NCBI RefSeq assembly: GCF_016595245.1
Contig: NZ_JAENHM010000003.1
Location: 66,997-130,996 of the forward strand
Length of the DNA: 64,000 nt
Direction: 5' to 3'
From: Azospirillum endophyticum
GTDB taxonomy: Bacteria > Pseudomonadota > Alphaproteobacteria > Azospirillales > Azospirillaceae
Position 1 is the first letter of the stretch. Every line of letters starts with the position of its first letter. Shown piece after piece: positions 44,535-52,653 of the stretch. The notes beneath the pieces are model-generated. The model was not told the origin of the DNA and did no database searches. It was given only the letters and a program-made list of their open reading frames with translations. The position numbers were made by a program, and so were the translations under genes.

Positions 44535-44614
44535 CGCGCAAACCTGGCGGATGGCCGGACGGCCTTGAACACAGCAGACTGACTCACCCGTTCCCCCTCT
44601 TCCGGAGTGTCCCC

Positions 44615-45214
44615 ATGCCCGAACCCAAGACCCTGCTGGCCCTGGCCGGCGCCCCGCAGACCCCCAGCCCGCTCGACAAGGCCGCCCTGGTGCTGATCGA
44701 CGCCCAGCGCGAATACACCGAGGGCAGCCTGCCGCTGTCCGGCGTCGAGGAAGCCGTCGCCGAGGCCGGCCGGCTGCTGGCCCTGGCGCGCAAGGCCGGA
44801 GTGCCGGTGTTCCACATCGTCCATCACGGCAAGCCGGGCGGCGTGCTGTTCAACCCGGAAGGCCCGTTCTCCGCCATCGTCCCGGCGCTGATCCCGCATG
44901 ACGGCGAGACGGTCGTCGTGAAGGGCCTGCCCAACGCCTTCGCCGGCACCGATCTCGACGCACGGCTGCGCGCCACCGGCCGGACCGAGCTGATCGTCGC
45001 CGGCTTCCAGACCCACATGTGCGTCAGCAGCACGGTGCGCGCGGCGCTCGATCTCGGCTGGCGGACGACATTGGTCGACGCCGCCAGCGCGACGCGCGAC
45101 CTGCCCGCTCCCGGCGGCGGCACAATTCCGGCCGAGGCGCTGCACCGGGCCGTGCTCGCCGCGCTCGCCGACCGCTTCGCGGTGGTGGTGAGGGACAGCG
45201 GCGCCTGGGCCTGA
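44615..45214 (+). CDS. Isochorismatase-like cysteine hydrolase
   Basis: The 199-residue protein has the cysteine hydrolase triad: D in LVLIDAQREYTEGSLPLSGV (near residue 29), K in VVKGLPNAFAGTDLDARLRA (near 109) and C in GFQTHMCVSSTVRAALDLGW (near 137). RTTLVDAASATRDLPA follows. The family includes nicotinamidase, N-carbamoylsarcosine and peroxyureidoacrylate amidohydrolases as well as isochorismatase. It probably hydrolyses a small amide. The start has GGAG upstream. It is divergent from the LysR gene at 43584-44534, which likely regulates it. Confidence 0.9.
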   Translation: MPEPKTLLALAGAPQTPSPLDKAALVLIDAQREYTEGSLPLSGVEEAVAEAGRLLALARKAGVPVFHIVHHGKPGGVLFNPEGPFSAIVPALIPHDGETVVVKGLPNAFAGTDLDARLRATGRTELIVAGFQTHMCVSSTVRAALDLGWRTTLVDAASATRDLPAPGGGTIPAEALHRAVLAALADRFAVVVRDSGAWA

Positions 45215-45264
45215 CGGCCCGCCCGCGTCCAGCCTCGCGGCGCCTGCGCTCGCAGCGCCTGTGC

Positions 45265-46143
45265 TCATGACGCCCATACGGCCTGGACCGCGTCGCGCAT
45301 CGCCTGGATCGCCGGCTCCTGCTCCTTCCCGGACGGAAGGATGAAATGGAGGTCGCTTTCCAGGCACTCCCCCGGCCACAGGGCGACCTCGCCCGCCACC
45401 TCGGCCGCCAGCGCCTGGTCCTCGCGCAGCAGGGCGAGGCCAAGCCCGTCCATCACCAGGCCTTTCAGCGCGCCTTCCTGGTCGACCTCGACGACGGTAC
45501 GGGGAACCGCGCCGTGCCGCGCGAAAGCGCGGGCGGCGATCCGATGGAAGCTGCATCGCGGCGGCGTGCCGATCCAGGGCAGCGCGGCGAGATCGCTCCA
45601 GCCCGCGTCCTCAATGCCGGCGCGCCACGCGACCGGGCCGACGATGCGCAGCCGCACCGTGGCGACGCGAACATGGCGGAGCGCGCCGTCCGGCCGCTCC
45701 TCAAGCACGAATCCCGCCTCCAGACGCCCGTCGAGCACCCGCTCGACCACGTCGGCCGAGACATGGTGCGACACCTGGACCGTCAAGCCGGGATGCGCGC
45801 TGCGCAGCCGCGACAGCAGGAGGCCAAGGCGCAGCGCCACCGGTTCGCCGGCGATACCGAGAGCCACCGGCCCCGCCACGTCGCCCCGCAAGGTCCGGGC
45901 ATGGGTGACCAGGGCCTTGGCCGCCGCCAGGGTGCGCTCGGCATCCTCCAGCAGGATGTTTCCCTCCCGCGTCAACTGCATGCCCTTGGCCGTGCGCTCG
46001 AACAGCGCGGTGCCGAGTTCATCCTCCAGCACCTTGATGTGGCCGCTGACGGCGGGCTGGCTCAGCAGGAGCAGCTGCGCCGCGCGCGTCAGGCTGCCCT
46101 CGCGGGCCACGGTGGTGAAGGTCTTCAAATGATGGAGTTCCAT
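45265..46143 (-). CDS. LysR-family transcriptional regulator (CysB/Cbl-like N-terminus not certain)
   Basis: The start at ATG 46143 (MELHHLKTFTTVAREGSLTR) fits the family; the longer frame from 46197 is an artefact. It has 292 residues, with the HTH AAQLLLLSQPAVSGHIKVLE (LysR recognition helix PAVSGHIKVLE), then GTALFERTAKGMQLTREG. The effector domain contains VALGIAGEPVALRLGLLLSR and the second lobe GLVMDGLGLALLREDQALAA. It is divergent from the decarboxylase gene at 46758, with a 614-bp AT-rich gap that holds two operator-like dyads, so it probably regulates the decarboxylase and ligase-transporter genes. Effector unknown. Confidence 0.9.
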   Translation of the reverse strand: MELHHLKTFTTVAREGSLTRAAQLLLLSQPAVSGHIKVLEDELGTALFERTAKGMQLTREGNILLEDAERTLAAAKALVTHARTLRGDVAGPVALGIAGEPVALRLGLLLSRLRSAHPGLTVQVSHHVSADVVERVLDGRLEAGFVLEERPDGALRHVRVATVRLRIVGPVAWRAGIEDAGWSDLAALPWIGTPPRCSFHRIAARAFARHGAVPRTVVEVDQEGALKGLVMDGLGLALLREDQALAAEVAGEVALWPGECLESDLHFILPSGKEQEPAIQAMRDAVQAVWAS

Positions 46144-46312
46144 GAACGCCTCCGTGGACGCCCTCCATGGGCATGGCGCCGAAGCGGGAAGTGGCAATTC
46201 CAGGCTGTGGAACCTTCGCCCACAGCCTTTTCCCGGGATATTGAAGGGGCGGGCAACCCGGCTCCCGACCTGGGAAACGCCAATTTACCGACTGAAAATA
46301 TTATTTTGCAAG

Positions 46313-46336
46313 CTATCACACCAAAATATGTGATAG
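46313..46336. promoter_or_regulatory. Perfect dyad CTATCACA-N8-TGTGATAG
   Basis: Eight bases repeat in inverted order around an eight-base spacer (CCAAAATA). It lies 170 bp upstream of the LysR start. It could be that regulator's operator. The stem is AT-rich and followed by ATATTTTATTTTC, so a weak terminator is a less likely reading. Confidence 0.45.
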
Positions 46337-46657
46337 ATATTTTATTTTCACATTTTATTATCGCTTTTATTGCCCGGGCTGTTGTTGCCAAGCTTGGGAC
46401 ACGTGGCGAGCCGGGCAGCGTTAGCCCCTCCTTCGCGCGGCGAGATCCGCTCCACACCGCAACACACAATCGTCACCATTCAACATTCCCAAAACGAAAT
46501 ACGAATGAATTCTTGAATCTCCCGTTCCATACGAAATATCTCCAAAGCTCATTGACGAAGAATTGCGTCAAATCCTTGTTGTTTCTCTGACGCATCATTT
46601 TCCCCGATGCTAGTCTTCAGAATTTTTTATTGGACAACCGGCAGGCCTGCGTCCGTT

Positions 46658-46680
46658 ATTCCTATAAAACAAGTATAGTT
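46658..46680. promoter_or_regulatory. Shared dyad ATTCCTA-N9-TATAGTT before decarboxylase gene
   Basis: ATTCCTA (46658-46664), nine bases, TATAGTT (46674-46680). It ends 78 bp before the decarboxylase ATG. Right arm is identical to that of 31761-31783. Confidence 0.5.
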
Positions 46681-46757
46681 ATGACAAGAATAACAATGAT
46701 GTTTCGTTGAAACTGGCCGCATCGGATGCGCGACCAACCAAGAGCGAGCTCCATCCC

Positions 46758-48221
46758 ATGTCCGAACCAACTGACCAAATCACCACCCGGTCCGCAGGCC
46801 AACCGGCCGCCCGGCTCGCAGTCGAGACACCGCTCGCCGACGCCCTGCTGGCGGCGAGCGCCGGCACGCGGGCGTCGTTCCACGCCCTGCCCATCTGCCG
46901 GCGCGCCTCCATCCGGACCTCGCCCCTCGCTCCCTCGTTCGACGCGCTGTTCGGCAGCGGGCTGTACAGCGAAACGACGATCACGGCGCCGCCGCTCGAC
47001 ACCTTCTTCTTCCCCCACCGCTCGCTCGCCAGAGCCGAAGAGCTGGCTGCCCGCGCCTTCGGCGCCACCGGCACGCTGTTCGTCACGGTGGGAACGACCG
47101 CGTCGAACCAGATCGCGCTGGAGGCCCTGGTCACCAGGCCGGATGCGCGGGTGCTGGCCGACAAGGGCACCCACCAGTCGATCCACTTCGCCCTGTCGGA
47201 CAAGCACGCGGCGGTCGACTACATCGAACCGCGCGTGTTCTGCGAGCATTCCGAACGCGCGGCCCTGGCGCTGTCCGACATCGTCGACCGCGCCGCCGCG
47301 GCCGAGCGGGCGGGCAGGCCGTACGACCTGCTGGTCCTGAACGGCCAGTCCTACGACGGCGTCGTCTACGACATCCCGGCGATCCTCACCGCACTCGCCG
47401 AAGCCAGCCCGTCCCTGACCGACATCTTCATCGACGAGGCCTGGGGCGCCTGGAGCTATTTCCACGAGAGCACGCGGGTCCGCACCGCCCTGCACGCCCG
47501 CAGCACCGTGCCCGCGCTCGAACGCTTCAACATCGTCGCCACCCACTCCGCCCACAAGTCGCTGAGCGCGCTGCGCCAGGCGTCGCTGATCCATTACACC
47601 GGCGATCCGGCCCTGGGGGAGCGGCTGCGGCTGGCGCGCTACCGCCACCACACCACCTCGCCCAACTACCAAATTTTGGCCTCGCTCGACCTCGCGCGCG
47701 CCCAGATGGAACTGGAGGGCGACGCGCTGGTCGAACGCTCCCTGCGCCTCGCCCGCCTCATCGCCGACAGCGTCGCCGCCGACCCCGATCTCGGCGCCTT
47801 CTCGGTCAACGCCGCCGCCCCTCCCGCCGCCCTGGCCGGGCATGTCGCCATCGACCCGACCAAGCTGTCGCTGCGGGTGTCCGGCCTGCCGGTCGGCGCC
47901 CCGGAGCTGCGCGAGCGGCTGTACAGCCAGCACGCCCTCTACGTGAACCGCTGCACGCCGACCTCGCTGCTGCTGAACATCCACATCGGCGTGCTCGAAG
48001 AGGACGTGCTGGCCCTGCTCGACGCCCTGAGGGCGATCCAGCGAAGCCTGCGTCCGCCGCCGGCGGAGCGGCGCATCTCGACCTCCTTCATCATTCCCTA
48101 CCCGCCGGGCGTGCCGCTCATCGTTCCGGGCGAGGAGATTGGAGACGACACGCTGCGCCGGATCGAGGCCGTGCAGTCGGCCGGAGCCCGCATCTACACC
48201 ATCGAAAACCGCGCACGATAA
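46758..48221 (+). CDS. PLP-dependent decarboxylase, Orn/Lys/Arg decarboxylase major-domain type
   Basis: The ATG at 46758 (MSEPTDQITTRSAGQPAARL) opens 487 residues. PLP lysine is K267 in ATHSAHKSLSALRQASLIHY; the cofactor aspartate is D226 in DIFIDEAWGAWSYF; GTLFVTVGTTASNQIALEAL (106-125) is the usual phosphate-binding segment. It belongs to aspartate-aminotransferase-fold type I group III decarboxylases and lacks the N-terminal wing of large inducible enzymes, like Bacillus SpeA. It should turn a basic amino acid or close analogue into an amine. The DEAWGAW in place of DEAHGAH is a notable change near the cofactor. The next gene starts 10 bp downstream, so the two act together. Confidence 0.87.
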   Translation: MSEPTDQITTRSAGQPAARLAVETPLADALLAASAGTRASFHALPICRRASIRTSPLAPSFDALFGSGLYSETTITAPPLDTFFFPHRSLARAEELAARAFGATGTLFVTVGTTASNQIALEALVTRPDARVLADKGTHQSIHFALSDKHAAVDYIEPRVFCEHSERAALALSDIVDRAAAAERAGRPYDLLVLNGQSYDGVVYDIPAILTALAEASPSLTDIFIDEAWGAWSYFHESTRVRTALHARSTVPALERFNIVATHSAHKSLSALRQASLIHYTGDPALGERLRLARYRHHTTSPNYQILASLDLARAQMELEGDALVERSLRLARLIADSVAADPDLGAFSVNAAAPPAALAGHVAIDPTKLSLRVSGLPVGAPELRERLYSQHALYVNRCTPTSLLLNIHIGVLEEDVLALLDALRAIQRSLRPPPAERRISTSFIIPYPPGVPLIVPGEEIGDDTLRRIEAVQSAGARIYTIENRAR

Positions 48222-48231
48222 GGGACGAGCC

Positions 48232-50787
48232 ATGATTCCCCTTTCCCGGATCGAAGAAATCGCCGCCTCGCGGCCCGACCACGCCGCCGTTATCGCCGGC
48301 CGCACGGTCCTGAGCTGGAGCCAATACGCCGACGCCGTGCGCGACGCCGCCGAGGGGCTGGCCGGCGCCGTCGCCATCGACGAGCTGCGGACCATCGCCT
48401 TCCTCTCGCACAACCGGGCGGAGCTGGTGGTCGCCGCCTCGGCCGCCGCCACCCTGAAAAGCACGCTGTGCGGGCTGAACTATTCGCTGACGCAGGAGGC
48501 GCTGGCCGATCTGCTCGACCGCATCGAGGCGGATTGCCTGATCGTGTCCTCGGGCTTCCTGGCCGACCGCGGCCTGAACGTCCGCGCCCTGGCCGGCGGA
48601 CGGCCGGTCATCGACCTCGACGACCGGTTGCCCGGCGCCACCGGCTACGCCGCCTTCCGGGGGCTGTCGGCCGGGCGGCGCCCGCCCAGCGCGCCGGCCC
48701 GACCGTTCCGCGCGATCTCCTTCACCTCCGGCACCTCCGGGTGGCCCAAGCCGGTGATCCGCAACGGATCCTTCGATGCCCGCCGCTTCGCCTACTTCAC
48801 CGCGCGCTACGGCTTCTCCTCGGCCGACCGCCATCTCGCCACCATCCCCTTCTACCACGCGGCGGGCGGCGGCTGGGCGCGGCTGTTCCTCCACCTCGGC
48901 GCCACGCTGGTGCTCGCCCCGCCCGACGACGCGGTCGAGACCGCCGAGCTGATCCGCCGCGAATGGATCACGTCGAGCACGATGACCCCGCCGATCCTGT
49001 CCGGCGTGCTGCGCCACGTCGCCCAGAACCGCGCGCGGGTCACCCCCAACCAGCTGCGCTTCGTGCTGGTCGGCGGCAAGCATTTCCCCGCCCCCGCCAA
49101 GCAGGAAGCGCTCCAGGTTCTCGGCCCGGTCGTCTACGAGTATTACGGCACCACCGAGACCGGCGTGAACACCATCGCCGAGCCGGCGGACCTGCTGACC
49201 CATCCGGCCAGCGTCGGCCGGGTCTATGACGGCAACCGCATCCTGATCCTCGACCCCGAGCGCCGCCCGGTGCCGGCCGGCATCATCGGTTCCGTGGCGA
49301 TCGCCAGCTACATGAACATGGACGGCTATCTCGGCGCCGCCACCAACAAGGTCCAGATCGACGGCGAGCGCTACCTCGTCACCTCGGAGGCCGGCTATCT
49401 CGACGAGGACGGGCGGCTGTTCCTGCTGAACCGCTCGCAGGGCGCCGACAGCGTCAACCTCTACGCGCTGGAGAACGCGATCCGCCAGATCCGCGGCGTC
49501 GACGACGTGGCGCTGGTCCGCAGCACCGCCCCCGGCCCGGTGGCCGTCCATTGCGCCGTGGTGCTGAAGGCGTCGGCCGCGGTCCCGGCCGCGGAGGTCC
49601 AGGCGCGCGTCGGCGAGATCGTCCGGCGCGAGCGCGTCGCGCTGGCCCGCTTCGAGCTGCTCGACCAGATCCCCTACAGCCCCTCCGGCAAGGTTCGCGC
49701 GGCGGAGCTGGAAACCGCCATCCTCCGGGCCGGCGAGCGGGCGGCCAGAGGGACGGACGAGCGGACGGCCGGGGGAACGGCGAGGGGTACGGCACCGCCC
49801 AGGCCGGCCAGACCCGGCGGCAAGGCCGACGGCGTGCTGCTCGGCATCGCCCTGCTGGCGCTGACCGCCATCTCCTGGGGCGGCATGTTCCCGGTCGCCA
49901 AGGCTGCGCTCGCCAGCATCGACGGCTTCCACCTGACGCTGCTGCGCTACGGGCTGGCGTCAATCATCCTGCTGGGCATCCTCGCCAAGGTCGAGGGCTT
50001 GCGCGCCTTCGCCCTGGAGAGCCATGGCGGCAAGCTGTTCTTCTACGGCTCGATGGGCTTCGCCGGCTTCAGCATCCTCGCCTTCGTCGGACTGGCGAAC
50101 TCCAAGGCCGAGCATGGCGCCATCATCATGGCGCTGATGCCGCTGATCACCGCCCTGCTAACCTGGGCGATCAAAGGCGTGAAACCCGGCCGCGTCACCT
50201 TCCTGTGCATCGCGGCCGCGCTCGTCGGGGTGGCTCTGGTGGTCACGCGGGGCAGCCTGTCGGCGCTCGGCGGCGGCGCCCTGCTGCCCGACCTGCTGAT
50301 CCTCGCCGGGGCGGCGAGCTGGGTGGTCTACACCCTGGGGGCGGCATCGGTCCCCGGCTGGTCGGCGCTGCGCTACACCGCGCTCAGCGCCGCACTCGGC
50401 ACCGTCACCATCGTCGCCGTGACGGGGCTGGCCACGACCAGCGGCTTCATCACGGTGCCGACACCGGAGACGGTGTGGTCGGTGCGCGGCGAGATCGCCT
50501 ACCTCGTGCTGATCGCCGCCGTGCTCGCGGTGTTCAGCTGGAACATCGGCATCCGGCTGCTCGGCCCGATCAACGGCGTCCTGTTCATCAACCTCGTGCC
50601 CATCACCGCCTTCGCCATCAGCCTCGCCCAGGGCCGGGAGTTCGGACAGGCTGAGCTGGCGGGGGCCGGCCTGACCATCGGCGCCCTCGTCGTCAACAAC
50701 CTGAACAGCCGCGGCCTCTTCCGCCTCAAGTGGCCGGCCCCGGCAAAGCCGGTCGGCTTCGGGCGGACGGCGGCGGAAACCCCGTAA
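48232..50787 (+). CDS. Fusion of adenylate-forming ligase and EamA (DMT) transporter
   Basis: From ATG 48232 a single uninterrupted frame encodes 851 residues. Residues 1-500 are an AMP-binding enzyme: ISFTSGTSGWPKPVIRN (162-178, ATP loop), EYYGTTETG (303-311), TSEAGYLDEDGRLFLLNR (384-401) and SPSGKVRAAEL (483-493, catalytic Lys). A linker of about 34 residues rich in Arg, Ala, Thr, Gly and Pro joins it to residues 534-825, a ten-segment drug/metabolite transporter (LLGIALLALTAISWGGMFPV, MALMPLITALLTWAIKGVKP, INGVLFINLVPITAFAISLA). No carrier-protein domain is seen. The LTSEAGY region is slightly unlike standard A7. It could activate a substrate and export the product made with the decarboxylase's amine. 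Such a fusion is unusual to me. Confidence 0.87.
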   Translation: MIPLSRIEEIAASRPDHAAVIAGRTVLSWSQYADAVRDAAEGLAGAVAIDELRTIAFLSHNRAELVVAASAAATLKSTLCGLNYSLTQEALADLLDRIEADCLIVSSGFLADRGLNVRALAGGRPVIDLDDRLPGATGYAAFRGLSAGRRPPSAPARPFRAISFTSGTSGWPKPVIRNGSFDARRFAYFTARYGFSSADRHLATIPFYHAAGGGWARLFLHLGATLVLAPPDDAVETAELIRREWITSSTMTPPILSGVLRHVAQNRARVTPNQLRFVLVGGKHFPAPAKQEALQVLGPVVYEYYGTTETGVNTIAEPADLLTHPASVGRVYDGNRILILDPERRPVPAGIIGSVAIASYMNMDGYLGAATNKVQIDGERYLVTSEAGYLDEDGRLFLLNRSQGADSVNLYALENAIRQIRGVDDVALVRSTAPGPVAVHCAVVLKASAAVPAAEVQARVGEIVRRERVALARFELLDQIPYSPSGKVRAAELETAILRAGERAARGTDERTAGGTARGTAPPRPARPGGKADGVLLGIALLALTAISWGGMFPVAKAALASIDGFHLTLLRYGLASIILLGILAKVEGLRAFALESHGGKLFFYGSMGFAGFSILAFVGLANSKAEHGAIIMALMPLITALLTWAIKGVKPGRVTFLCIAAALVGVALVVTRGSLSALGGGALLPDLLILAGAASWVVYTLGAASVPGWSALRYTALSAALGTVTIVAVTGLATTSGFITVPTPETVWSVRGEIAYLVLIAAVLAVFSWNIGIRLLGPINGVLFINLVPITAFAISLAQGREFGQAELAGAGLTIGALVVNNLNSRGLFRLKWPAPAKPVGFGRTAAETP

Positions 50788-50795
50788 GCGGGACG

Positions 50796-50831
50796 GGACG
50801 GCGGCTGTTCAGCACTGAACAGCCGCCGTCC
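50796..50831 (+). terminator. Strong hairpin after the ligase-transporter gene
   Basis: GGACGGCGGCTGTTCA (50796-50811) pairs perfectly over 16 bp with TGAACAGCCGCCGTCC (50816-50831), with loop GCAC. It starts nine bases after the stop codon. Only a short GGATTTG follows, but the stem is strong enough to end transcription before the importer operon. Confidence 0.75.
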
Positions 50832-50850
50832 GGATTTGTGCGGTCGCCTA

Positions 50851-50873
50851 TTTCCTATTCAGAAAGTATGATT
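50851..50873. promoter_or_regulatory. Shared dyad TTTCCTA-N9-TATGATT before second peptide importer
   Basis: TTTCCTA (50851-50857) and TATGATT (50867-50873) flank nine bases. It is 145-167 bp upstream of the binding-protein ATG at 51018. It lies right after the terminator of the previous unit, so it is in the promoter region of the importer. Confidence 0.5.
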
Positions 50874-51017
50874 TATTTATCAATTTGACGGGATGTCTTT
50901 GGATGATCCGCCTCCTCTCTTCCGCTTCCTGTCCAGCCAATCGCAGCGCGCCGGCCTGACGGCCGCGCCGCGCGCCTGGCACCCTCTGCCGGCTTCCCCA
51001 TTCCCCTGGAGACCATC

Positions 51018-52643
51018 ATGGATCGCCGTACCTTCCTGGGTGCGATGGCCGGACTCGTGCCGACCGCCGCCTTCGCCCAGACCACGACCGCGCCGGGCGC
51101 CAGCCCGACAGGCACGGCACCGACAGCGACGGCCTCAAGCCCCCGCTCGCTCTCCATCGGCGCGATCTCGGCGCCGAACTCGCTGGACCCGCAGTTCTAC
51201 CAGTCGCCCACCAACAACCAGACTCTGCGGCAGATCTTCGATCCCCTCGTGACCGAAGACGCCGAGGGCCGGGTCCGGCCGCTGCTGGCGCAGTCCTGGC
51301 GGGCCGTGGACGAACTCACGTGGGAATTCAAACTGCGGCCCGGCATCCGCTTCCACGACGGCACGCCGCTCACTCCGGACGACGTCGCCTTCACAGTGGA
51401 ACGGGTGCCCAACGTTCCCAACAGTCCCGGCTCCTTCGTGCCCTACGTCCGCAACATCGCGGCGGTGGAGCCCATCGACGCCACCACCTTCCGCATCCGC
51501 ACCAAGTCGCCCAACCCCTACCTCGACCGCGACTTCACCAACCTCTACATCCTGTCGCGCAAAATCCACGCGGGCGCGGCGACGGCGGACTTTACATCCG
51601 GCAAGCTGGCGGTCGGCACCGGCGCCTTCCGCTATGCCGGCTTCACGGTAGGTCAGCAGATCGAGCTTGAGCGCAACCCGGATTTCTGGGGCGCGCCCAC
51701 CGGCTGGAACCGGGTGCGCACCCGCTTCATCCCCGACGCCGGTGCCCGCGTCGCTGGGCTGCTGTCGGGGGATCTCGACCTGATCGACGGCGTGCCGGTG
51801 CAGGATGTCGCCCATCTCGCCGCCGACCCGCGCCTCGCGATCTTCAGCGTCGCCAGCGCCACCAGCGTCTACCTGTTCCCCGACGCCAGCCGCGACCAGT
51901 CGCCCTTCGTCACCGACCGCGCCGGCAAGCCGCTCGACCGCAACCCGCTGAAGGACGTCCGGGTGCGGCAAGCCCTGTCGCTGGCCATCGACCGCAAGGG
52001 GATCGTCGAGAAGCTGCTGCTCGGCCAGGGCACCGCCGCCGACCAGTTCGCGCCGCCGCCCGCCCCCGACCGGCTGCCCGGCCGGCCCACCCCCGCCGCC
52101 GACCCGGCACGGGCCAGGCAGCTTCTCGCCGAGGCGGGCTATCCCGACGGCTTCGGCCTGACCATCCACGGGCCGAGCGGCTTCTTCACCAGCGACGTCG
52201 CGGTGCTGCAGGCGGTGGCGCAGGGCTTCTCGCGCATCGGCGTGGACACCAAGGTCGAGACGCTGCCCATCGCCACCTTCTTCTCGCGCGCGACCAACCG
52301 CGAGTTCGCCCTGTTCATGACGACCTACGCCACCACCAACAGCGCGGAGCTGCTGCGTCAGGTGGCGTTGACCAAGAATCCCGACACCGGCGCCGGCCCG
52401 TTCAACCGCCAGCACTACTCCAACCCGAAGGTCGACACCCCTCTGCTGGAGGCTCTGCGCACATTCGATCCCGAGCGTCGCGTCAGGCTGATCCGCGAGG
52501 CGCTGGCGGCCTTGGACGAGGACGCCGGCATCATCCCGGTCTTCTTCCCCCGCTTCAACTGGGCGGGCCGCAAGAGCCACGTCCGCTTCATCCCCGGCAA
52601 CGCCTTCGGCCACACCAACGCCGTCTTCACCGAGCCGGTCTAG
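51018..52643 (+). CDS. Peptide-type ABC substrate-binding protein (family 5), second importer
   Basis: The 541-residue protein begins MDRRTFLGAMAGLVPTAAFA, a short twin-arginine signal. A low-complexity stretch (TTAPGASPTGTAPTATASSP) follows, then the family 5 core: SIGAISAPNSLDPQFYQSPT, GIRFHDGTPLTPDDVAFTVE, GTGAFRYAGFTVGQQIELER and DVRVRQALSLAIDRKGIVEK. It is the first gene of a five-gene importer operon (51018-56565), all coupled or closely spaced. Fold and length are normal. Ligand may be a peptide or similar; it differs from the DppA-like protein at 37573 in signal and linker. Confidence 0.9.
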   Translation: MDRRTFLGAMAGLVPTAAFAQTTTAPGASPTGTAPTATASSPRSLSIGAISAPNSLDPQFYQSPTNNQTLRQIFDPLVTEDAEGRVRPLLAQSWRAVDELTWEFKLRPGIRFHDGTPLTPDDVAFTVERVPNVPNSPGSFVPYVRNIAAVEPIDATTFRIRTKSPNPYLDRDFTNLYILSRKIHAGAATADFTSGKLAVGTGAFRYAGFTVGQQIELERNPDFWGAPTGWNRVRTRFIPDAGARVAGLLSGDLDLIDGVPVQDVAHLAADPRLAIFSVASATSVYLFPDASRDQSPFVTDRAGKPLDRNPLKDVRVRQALSLAIDRKGIVEKLLLGQGTAADQFAPPPAPDRLPGRPTPAADPARARQLLAEAGYPDGFGLTIHGPSGFFTSDVAVLQAVAQGFSRIGVDTKVETLPIATFFSRATNREFALFMTTYATTNSAELLRQVALTKNPDTGAGPFNRQHYSNPKVDTPLLEALRTFDPERRVRLIREALAALDEDAGIIPVFFPRFNWAGRKSHVRFIPGNAFGHTNAVFTEPV

Positions 52644-52653
52644 GATTCCCGCC

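Larger units (their letters stand above)
46144..46757. other. AT-rich divergent intergenic region with several dyads
   Basis: No gene is supported here. The composition is much more AT-rich than neighbouring genes. Dyads seen are CTATCACA-N8-TGTGATAG (46313-46336), TTGACG-N8-CGTCAA (46552-46571) and the shared motif at 46658-46680. Short open frames exist but lack ribosome-binding sites and plausible codon use. A regulatory region of this size suggests multiple inputs or a foreign origin. Confidence 0.6.

Noticed and set aside
46552..46571. TTGACG-N8-CGTCAA inverted repeat as a -35 or operator
   Set aside because: The repeat is perfect but only six bases long and no matching -10 follows at the right spacing; left as part of the intergenic description.
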